Source: Corydoras sp. C115
Taxonomy: Eukaryota > Chordata > Actinopteri > Siluriformes > Callichthyidae
DNA length: 64,000 bases
Assembly: GCA_019802505.1 (NCBI GenBank)
Contig: JAFMOC010000445.1
Location: 155,001-219,000 of the forward strand
Direction: 5' to 3'
Below the pieces are notes generated by a model. It ran no database searches. It was not told where the DNA came from and saw only the letters and a list, made by a program, of their open reading frames with translations. A program made the translations under genes and the position numbers. Positions within the stretch are counted from its first letter, which is position 1, and each line of letters begins with the position of its first letter. Shown in pieces: positions 56,651 through 64,000 of this stretch.

Positions 56651-57026
56651 GATGGACTTTGTAGTTCTCCAATTCCAGACTGTAGTCCCTCTGTTTGTGT
56701 TCTACAGTTCATACTATGTATGTCCCCTTTACTCTGTTCTAATGGTCAGAACCCCAATAGTACCACCACAGAGCAGGGGTTATTGGGTTGGTGCATTATT
56801 CCTATCCCAGCAGTGTCACTGAAGTGGAGAAATTAAACTCCAGCAGCACTGCTGCACTAGAACCCCCTCACCACATCAGTGTCACTGCAGAACTGACAAA
56901 CAATCCACCACCTGAATGATACCATGATGGTCCTGATCAATAGAGAACAGAGAACCAACAGGGGACTAAAGAAAACAAGAACACAGAGTGACTACAGTCT
57001 GTAATTGTAAAACTACAAAGTCCATC
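56651..57026. mobile_element. Long-hairpin MITE, nearly complete
   Basis: Outer arms GATGGACTTTGTAGTT...AGACTGTAGTC (56651-56687) and its inverse ending ACTACAAAGTCCATC (56990-57026) match at about 34 of 37 positions. The inner halves are also roughly inverted copies of each other (CAGCAGTGTCACTGAAGTGG and CATCAGTGTCACTGCAG). No coding capacity. This palindromic layout is common in characiform and siluriform genomes. Confidence 0.75.
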
Positions 57027-57949
57027 TGTATTGTAATTGGAGGACATTGGAGCAAGAAGTGGGCGTGTCCTAACATTTGATTGATACTGTATATTTATTA
57101 ATCAATGGGGTGTCCACATACTGACGGTACAGAAACGGAACCAATGAAATGAGTTAGAATCGGATCAGAAACACAGTCTGAGAATTAAAATGGAACGGAG
57201 TGAATCCCACTGCAGGCCAATACGTTTAACACTCAGCGTATTTAAAATGTTAATATAATGATCATAAAGTCGATACATAAAAGACCTCGCTCTGTTAAAT
57301 ATCTGTCTACGCTGCAGCAAACCCTGAATCTTCTCTTAGAACCTATAGAAACAGATCTGAGAACAGCTTCGATTCCCCTGGAAATCGACGGCATTACGGA
57401 TCATTTAAGAACCAGGTTGACCTTTAAAAAGTAGCTTTATCAAAGACACCCGGTTGGTGGTGCGTTGGGAGAAAGGAAGTGAGACACAGAGAATGAAAAG
57501 CAGCTTTGAAAACATCTCCACTCTTCGGAGTCTGGGGATCTGGAAGCGCACTCGGTTCCTCGGTACGAGCTTGTCGTTTGCATGGCTGGCTGAGAACCTC
57601 ATTTGATTTATAGATTTGATCCCTCAAGGACCCAGGGTGTCTTCTGTGTGCAGTTTCACTGATGCTGGAGAACCGGCCTGGCTCACATTTTCTGTTCCGT
57701 TTAATCCCAGAAGAGTCGGCTGGGGGTTCGAGGTCAGGAATCGAAGCCAGTTGAGTTCGCTAACGACTTTTCTGTATGACCTTTGTTTGTACAAAGGGTT
57801 GGGTCCGTGCTGCTGTTGGTCTGTCGTGTCATTAGACCCAAATATGTCCTTAAAAACATTTACAGAACGTGTTACCAACTTCTGAAGACACGACGTCCAC
57901 AATGAGCCACTGGAATGATACTCATTTACCAAAACTGATCATTGTAGAA
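57027..57949. other. Gene-free stretch
   Basis: 57105-57125 (GGGGTGTCCACATACTGAC) resembles the end of a Tc1-like element. No gene recognised. Confidence 0.35.
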
Positions 57950-58240
57950 GGCACAGTGGCCATGTTCTCCCTGTGTCCGCGTGGGTTTCCTCCGGGTTCT
58001 CCGGTTTCCTCCCACAGTCCAAAAACATGGATCAAGTCCATTGAGTTCTCCAAATTGCCCCATATAGAGTGTGTCTGTGTGAGTGAGTGTGTGCCCAGCG
58101 ATGGATTGGCGCCCTGTCCTGGGTGTATCTGCCCAGCGCCCGAAACGTTTTCCCCTGGATGGGCATGGGGAACCCCCCCCCCCCCCCCCGCGACCCTAAT
58201 ATAGGATAAATCAGAAGATAATGAATGAATGAATGTATGT
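57950..58240 (+). repeat. SINE family 1, head deleted
   Basis: Head reduced to GGCACAGTGGCC then directly ATGTTCTCCCTGTG; A and B boxes are lost. C run of 17 at 58173-58189; tail (GAAT)n then (GTAT)n. Confidence 0.85.
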
Positions 58241-59280
58241 ATGTCTCATTACAGCGAACACAATATCCAATAAATAAAAAAAACTTCAAGGTTAATACCT
58301 CACGGTCACGGTTACCCGAGTGTTCTTCAAATGTGAGATCTTAGAACCGGCTCAGTGATCTCCCATTAAGTTTGACAAAGATCTCCATCTGGACTTGAGA
58401 AACTTGTTAAGGTGGCGGTGGCGAAGGTGGTGAAGGTGGTGGTGGCGTACAACCATGCAACGTTTTACGATTCAGAACGATTGAGAACTCCTGATCTAGA
58501 ACGTTATCTTCTCTGGATGGACCTTCAATCATCTGGTGGGATTGAGGGAACTTCATGATGGGATCCTCTTTGTTATCTTTCTCCAGGACAATAACGCCGT
58601 ATTCCGGGTTCATCCGTTCCGGTCGGCTAGCGCACGGCGTGTTTTGCACATCAGCCTGCGGTGGAACATAAACGCCGAGCAGAATGAATGAAGCCAGCTC
58701 ACGGGGTAATTGAAAGGTTTACTGATGATTAAAGTTTCCTGAACAGAACAGTACTGCAGTGGCTCTGCCGGTCCTGTCCGGCCCGGTCCGGTCCGGTATC
58801 GATCCACCTCCCGGGTTATTGTGAAGCATTAAAAGGGAAGATGTTCTATTCCGCCGGTAGCTGAAGGTCATCTGGTTTATTGCGCAGTGAACGAAGGTTA
58901 AAGGGAAATATTGTCGGTAACGCAGTCTGTCTGCAGAGACACGCCAGAGCGCCGGTACACACCGTCTGATTGGCTGGGTGAATGAAGTCGAGCACGAGGG
59001 AACCAAATGTCCAATATTTTATCAGATAGGACGAGAAAGCCGGGAAATAAATAAAGTTCAGTCAGAACCACTTCATCACGGACTGATTTGTTGGATGATA
59101 CGCTACGCCTTATTGTTTTATACGTTACATCGGAGAACAGAGGTGCAGTTTGTGCTGCCGCCTCACAGCAAGACGATCCAAGGTTCGATTACAAACAGGT
59201 CCTGTATGAGTGGAGTCTGCATGTCCTCCCTGTACATGAGTGGGTTTTCTCTGTATACCCTGTCTCCTCCTTCAAAGACG
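58241..59280. other. Gene-free stretch
   Basis: 58410-58450 is GGTGGCGGTGGCGAAGGTGG-type repeat. 58766-58800 is a CCGGTCCGG-rich run. 59130-59280 has an eroded SINE-like head (GTGCTGCCGCCTCACAGCAAGACG, GGTTCGATTAC). No gene. Confidence 0.35.
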
Positions 59281-59552
59281 TTCATTCATTCATTATCCTC
59301 TGATTAATCCTCTATTAGGGTCATGTTACCATGTCCATACGGGGGGGGGGACGTTTCTGGTGCTGGGCAGATACACCCAGAACAGGGCGCCAATCTATCG
59401 CAGGACACACACTCACTAACACACACATTATACTTTATAGGGGCAATTTAATGCAACCAATTCACCTTGAATATATGTTTTTGGACTGTGAGAGGATACT
59501 GCAGAACCCGTATCCACAGTGCTGAGATGTGCTAACCACTACCACTGTATTG
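59281..59552 (-). repeat. SINE family 1, older subfamily
   Basis: Tail CATTCATTCATTATCC at left, G run at 59341-59350, AATTTAATGCAACCAATTCACC, head end GCTAACCACTACCACTG. Lacks the usual CACCCAGATxGGGATTCGAACC part. Confidence 0.7.
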
Positions 59553-59604
59553 GCCTCCAAATACATGCTGTTAGATCGTTTGTAAACTATGGTTGAGGAA
59601 AACA

Positions 59605-59640
<36 letters not shown>

Positions 59641-60480
59641 ACACATGCGCACACACGGAACCCATGGGTATCCATGCACACACGTCCATGGCACAGGGAG
59701 CAACAAGTAGACCCTAAAATACTCTGTAATACTCTGTGGATACTACAAGCCGAGGACAAATAGAGCATGTTACAGCACAAAATGCAAAAGCCAGCATCCG
59801 TCATGGGAGGAGGTGCATCAGACCCTATGGCATGGTTGACCTGCCTATGTGTTGAAAACACATCTGTCATCAGCACAGTGACGTTTCTCATTTCCCATGA
59901 TGCACGTGTGTTGAATTGTCCTGTCTGCACCACTGATCTGTCTCGCATTAAAATGCATCGGTCATCATGAGGAGGACCATCGAACATAGACATTTCAGAG
60001 GCTGAAGTCCACCAATGACACGTGATTTAGTGTTTAATTAAAACCAACTTTTACATTCAGTCTGCGTCCTCAAACGTAACCCCACACAGGACCGTGACTC
60101 TGTACCGCAGTAAGCACGGGGCTGCCCTCAGATCTGGACAGGTGTGGTGTGGATGTGTCCTCCGTTAAGGTGATTTGATGGTAAATGTCTCTGTTCGTCA
60201 GCTGACAGTGATGGCTGGGTTCAAGTCATGACCAAACACCCTGCGCAGCCCCGAGGTCATGATATTTGCAAAGAACACAGATGAGCCAACTGTCAGGATA
60301 TGAAAGCCCTGACAGCCCCAGTGCAGTAAACATGCAGAGAATAAATATCCTCTATACGGACAAAACTACTGAGACACCCACACCTCACACCGACCTCACA
60401 TCCAACAGCGCCCCGTCTTTAGGGAGCTGGTTCTAACAGACTTGTTTTGTTTTTTTGTCTTTTATTCCAACACACGTGAC
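59553..60480. other. Gene-free stretch with CA microsatellite
   Basis: (CA)n at 59608-59646. Otherwise unique; no gene recognised. Confidence 0.35.
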
Positions 60481-60492
60481 ATCACAAACATC

Positions 60493-60842
60493 CATCCATC
60501 CATTATCTTCCGCTTTATCCTCTATTAGGGTCACGGGGGGGTTCCCCATGCCCATCCAGGGGAGAACGTTTCGGGTGCTGGGCAGATACACCCAGGACAG
60601 GACGCCAATCTATCGCTGGGCACACACTCACTCACAAACACACACACTCTATATGGGGCAATTTGGAGAACTCAATTGACCTCGATCCATGTTTTTGGAC
60701 TGTGGGAGGAAACTGGAGAACCCCGGAGGAAACCCACACGGACACGGGGAGAACATGGAAACTCCACCAGATTGGGATTCGAACCGGGAATCCCTAGAGC
60801 TGAGAGGCGAACATGCCAACCACTAAGCCACCGTGATGCCCC
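60493..60842 (-). repeat. SINE family 1, full-length copy
   Basis: Perfect 12-bp duplication ATCACAAACATC at 60481-60492 and 60843-60854. Confidence 0.9.
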
Positions 60843-61082
60843 ATCACAAACATCTCCATCCCAATTTATACCAATGGTGTTTAACACGGTCGAGGTCAGG
60901 GTTCTGTCAAGAACACTTGCTTCATGGAGAGCATTGTTGTGAGAACCATCATAGCTCCTCAAGATCAACCGCCTGAGATCTCATGTGATTATGAGTCAAA
61001 ACAAAATCACCTCAAATCAAATCATGTTAATTTGTCACATGGGTAGTTATAGACGGAACAGTCAGCAGTGAAATTCAGAAAT

Positions 61083-61099
61083 TATATATATATAATAAA

Positions 61100-61175
<76 letters not shown>
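61083..61175. repeat. (TA)n microsatellite beside a SINE tail
   Basis: TA repeats with one ATCGTATA break at 61141-61147, directly adjoining the SINE tail at right. Confidence 0.9.
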
Positions 61176-61179
<4 letters not shown>

Positions 61180-61524
61180 TTCATTCATTATCTTCCGCTT
61201 TATCCTATATTAGGGTCGCGGTGGGGTTCCCCATGCCCATCCAGAGGAGAACGTTTCGGGCGCTGGGCAGATACACCCAGGACAGGGCGCCAATCCATCG
61301 CTGGACACACACTCACTCACACAGACACACTCTATATGGGGCAATTTGGAGAATTCAATTGACTTGATCCATGTTTTTGGACTGTGGGAGGAAACCGGAG
61401 AACCCGGAGGAAACCCACGCGGACACGGGGAGAACATGGAAACTCCACCCAGATGGTGATTCGAACCGGGAATCCCTAGAGCTGAGTGGAGAACATGCTA
61501 AACCACTAAGCCACCGTGCGGCCC
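61176..61524 (-). repeat. SINE family 1, full-length copy
   Basis: The flank GCAGTGAAATTCCGAAAATTATATATA to the right of the head repeats GCAGTGAAATTCAGAAATTATATATA at about 61066-61091, so the target-site duplication now encloses the TA microsatellite. Confidence 0.85.
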
Positions 61525-62482
61525 GCAGTGAAATTCCGAAAATTATATATATAATAATTAATGATTATATAATAATAATTATATTTCCAATGTGCAAAGT
61601 TAAAAAGACTAGAACAGCTTGCGTCTCTTAATGTTAACCCCGCACTGCTGTGCTAATGTTCTGATCAGGGTTCTCTGGAGGTCATAACATCTGCTGCAGG
61701 TCTTTAATAATTAACTCTTATGTTGTTTTCACAAGGAATCAAAAGTCTAGTTCGTGTAAACCCTCGTTAAATCTGTCAGAATGAGACGTTATACGGAAAC
61801 GCAGTAAAGATAGAAAGTCGTTCAGTCATCAGACCAGAAATCCATCAATAAACACGGCGTTCACGCGTTCACACTGCGCTCGGGCTGCACGCAGACTGAC
61901 AGTCGGGCTAATTAGGAAGTCTTTAATTTGTTAGGGGTTGATGGATGATGATCTCTTCACTAATGTCACAGCGTGAGTGCGCACCCCCGTCGAATCTCGC
62001 ACCACCAACAGCTCAGGATGAAGAGAGAGGAACTTTAAAGATAGAACGCAGCAAGGACAGACATTAAGGATCCGGGATTTTGAAGATGAACCATGATGTT
62101 TGGAAGTGTATGATTCCCTCATCGCTTCACCACAATGTCACGCCGACACGTCCAAACTTGGATTTCATTACGTCCCTCATGAGAGTAAATGCTGTTCAGC
62201 GCCTCGCTGGCCGGTGGACGTTTAGGGGAGGTGGGTGAGGGCAGAATATCGAGTACATTTCCACTTCCTTTATTCCTCAAAGGACTCTGGGATTCTCTTC
62301 TTGAAAGATGGTCCAATATTCTTGGTTTTTGGCGGAGACACCGGTTCTAAGTCATCACATGGAAACAAATGACGTACAAACGCTTTGGCCTCCAAGTGAA
62401 CTGGTGTATCACATGATACTGTGAGAATGTGATCTGTATTAAATATCTTAGGTTATCAAATTTAATTACTAGCTTTATTTAT
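61525..62482. other. Gene-free stretch
   Basis: Unique sequence apart from a short TAATAATTA tract at 61548-61583. No gene recognised. Confidence 0.35.
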
Positions 62483-62702
62483 TCATGTTCTCAAGACATT
62501 TTATCCAGAGCTGATCCCACTGCTGATTACACACCAACCTGATGGATTAGAGTACCGAGTCAGTCATGATATAGAGTTAATGAGGGTTAAGGACTTGTTT
62601 AAAGACCCACAGTGTAAGTTTAGTAAGATCTGACCTGGATTTGAACCCACAATCTTCAGATTGATAGCCCAACATCACAACCAGTGAACTAGCACATCCC
62701 AG
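62483..62702 (-). repeat. SINE family 2 copy
   Basis: Minus orientation: CAAGACATTTTATCCAGAGC (L2-like tail), TACCGAGTCAGTCATGATATAG, TGGATTTGAACCCACAAT (reversed B box) and CAGTGAACTAGCACATCCC (reversed A box). Confidence 0.7.
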
Positions 62703-62780
62703 TGGAGAAAGGCGAGGAACCACCATCCATCATGTGACAGATACACAACTAAATATACACAAACACATGTTACAGCCAGC

Positions 62781-63072
62781 GCACGGCGGCCTCGAGGTTA
62801 GCACGTTCATCTCTCCAGGTTTGAATCCCGATCTGAATTTATGTTCTCCCCGTGTCAGCGTGGGCTTCCCACCCCAGTCCAAAAAACATCGATTCAAGAT
62901 AAACTGACTGCCCCTATATAGTGTGTGTGTGCCCAGTGATGCATTGGCATCCTGCCCTGGGTGTATCTGCCAAGCCTCCAAAACGTTCTACCCTGGATGG
63001 TCATGGGGAACCCCGCAGTGACCCTAGTCCCTAGTGTAGGATTAAGTGGAAGATAATGAGATAAAATGAGAT
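62781..63072 (+). repeat. SINE family 1, older subfamily
   Basis: Head GCACGGCGGCCTCGAGGTTAGCACG, B-box-like GGTTTGAATCCC, ends CCCTAGTCCCTAGTGTAGGATTAAGTGGAAGATAATGAG as at 30056-30352. Confidence 0.8.
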
Positions 63073-63205
63073 GTTATAATCAGATGGAAACGCAGTGTCT
63101 CTGTTTTAACTGATGATTTGCTCTGTGGTTCCTAAAGAAATCTCGTGTTCTCATATAGAGAACATGCCAACACCACACTGCCTGACCAAATCCCAGGACC
63201 TTCTG

Positions 63206-63412
63206 TTACATTTGGTCATTTTGCGGAAGCTTTTATCCGAAGGGACTTACAAGTATCCCAACTTGGGGTCTGAATACAGAGTCAGCCGTGATGTAGCCCC
63301 TCTGGAGCTTCAGTGATAGAAGAACCCACAATGATAACTTCAGTGGACATGGGATGTAAACCTACAACATTTAGATTGTTTGCCCCACGCCCTAAACACT
63401 GAGCTACCACAC
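63206..63412 (-). repeat. SINE family 2, parent of the edge minisatellite
   Basis: Minus orientation, L2-like tail TTTGCGGAAGCTTTTATCCGAAGGGACTTACAA, then the body to CACTGAGCTACCACACC, the reversed A-box region. The 36-bp array begins exactly there. Confidence 0.75.
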
Positions 63413-64000
63413 CTCTGCTCTGTTGTTATGAGGTTTGAGCTACCACACCTCTGCTCTGTTGTAATGAGGTTTGAGCTACCACACCTCTGCTCTGTTGTTA
63501 TGAGGTTGGCGCTACCACACCTCTGCTCTGTTGTTATGAGGTTGGCGCTACCACACCTCTGCTCTGCTGTTATTAAGTTTGAGCTACCACACCTCTGCTC
63601 TGTTGTTATGAGGTTGGCGCTACCACACCTCTGCTCTGTTGTTATGAGGTTGGCGCTACCACACCTCTGCTCTGTTGTTATGAGGTTGGCGCTACCACAC
63701 CTCTGCTCTGTTGTTATGATGTTTGAGCTACCACACCTCTGCTCTGCTGTTATGAGGTTGGAGCTACCACACCTCTGCTCTATTGTTATGAGGTTTGAGC
63801 TACCACACCTCTGCTCTGTTGTAATGAGGTTGGAGCTACCACACCTCTGCTCTGTTGTTATGAGGTTTGAGCTACCACACCTCTGCTCTGTTGTTATGAG
63901 GTTTGAGCTACCACACCTCTGCTCTGTTGTTATGAGGTTGTTGCGCTACCACACCTCTGCTCTGTTTGTAATGAGGTTTTGAGCTACCACACCTCTGCTC
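63404..64000. repeat. 36-bp minisatellite, runs off the window
   Basis: About 16 copies of a 36-bp unit (GAGCTACCACACCTCTGCTC then TGTTGTTATGAGGTTT). Sub-variants differ at GAGGTTT versus GAGGTTGG and GAGCTACC versus GCGCTACC. The unit length is a multiple of three, so the tract is open as a repeated ELPHLCSVVMRF on the plus strand. That is a by-product of the array, not a gene. Its true length lies beyond the window. Confidence 0.9.

Noticed and set aside
63380..63982. A 200-codon open frame of repeated ELPHLCSVVMRF
   Set aside because: It is the translation of a 36-bp minisatellite whose unit is a multiple of three; there is no start context, domain or conserved flank.

Overview
The window looks like teleost nuclear DNA. 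It carries large gene-free stretches, a dense load of young tRNA-derived SINEs flanked by target-site duplications, several non-autonomous DNA transposons of fish type, and long microsatellites. The two kinds of protein-coding gene present are a head-to-tail array of intronless-CDS UDP-glucuronosyltransferases of the fish UGT5 type, and the neuronal adhesion gene elfn1. Repeat families suggest an otophysan fish such as a catfish or characin; that part is inference.

Region 1 (1-15.6 kb): four intact minus-strand UGT genes (630-2213, 4566-6152, 10384-11988, 12694-14271). Each CDS is a single exon starting just after a splice acceptor. For the first three, a related non-coding leader exon with a splice donor and a TATA-like box lies 0.2-1.2 kb upstream, so the array was built by duplicating a promoter + leader + CDS unit. 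The fourth has a different candidate leader. Two short UGT relics (7475-7546, 15552-15605) show that further copies were lost. The C-terminal UDP-sugar-binding halves are nearly identical and the acceptor-binding N-terminal halves differ, as expected from gene conversion plus diversification. The enzymes should glucuronidate small lipophilic molecules in the ER lumen.

Region 2 (15.6-44.2 kb): a gene desert. It holds many copies of one SINE family (tRNA-like head with A and B boxes, GGAT/GAAT-type tail), a second tRNA-derived family whose head is expanded into tandem arrays, a 443-bp hAT-type MITE, a CACTGC-ended MITE, and stretches of unique sequence that could be regulatory DNA of elfn1.

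Region 3 (44.2-47.7 kb): elfn1 on the plus strand. The whole protein (signal peptide, LRRs, FN3, one membrane span, PP1-docking KVQF motif, conserved C-terminus) lies in one exon preceded by a splice acceptor. A 583-bp TTAA-flanked MITE starts 83 bp after the stop codon.

Region 4 (47.7-64 kb): no recognisable gene. There is a decayed LINE reverse-transcriptase tail, two long-hairpin MITEs, more SINEs, compound microsatellites, and at the right edge a 36-bp minisatellite grown out of a SINE head. I found no tRNA or rRNA gene, no CRISPR array and no bacterial or viral gene.
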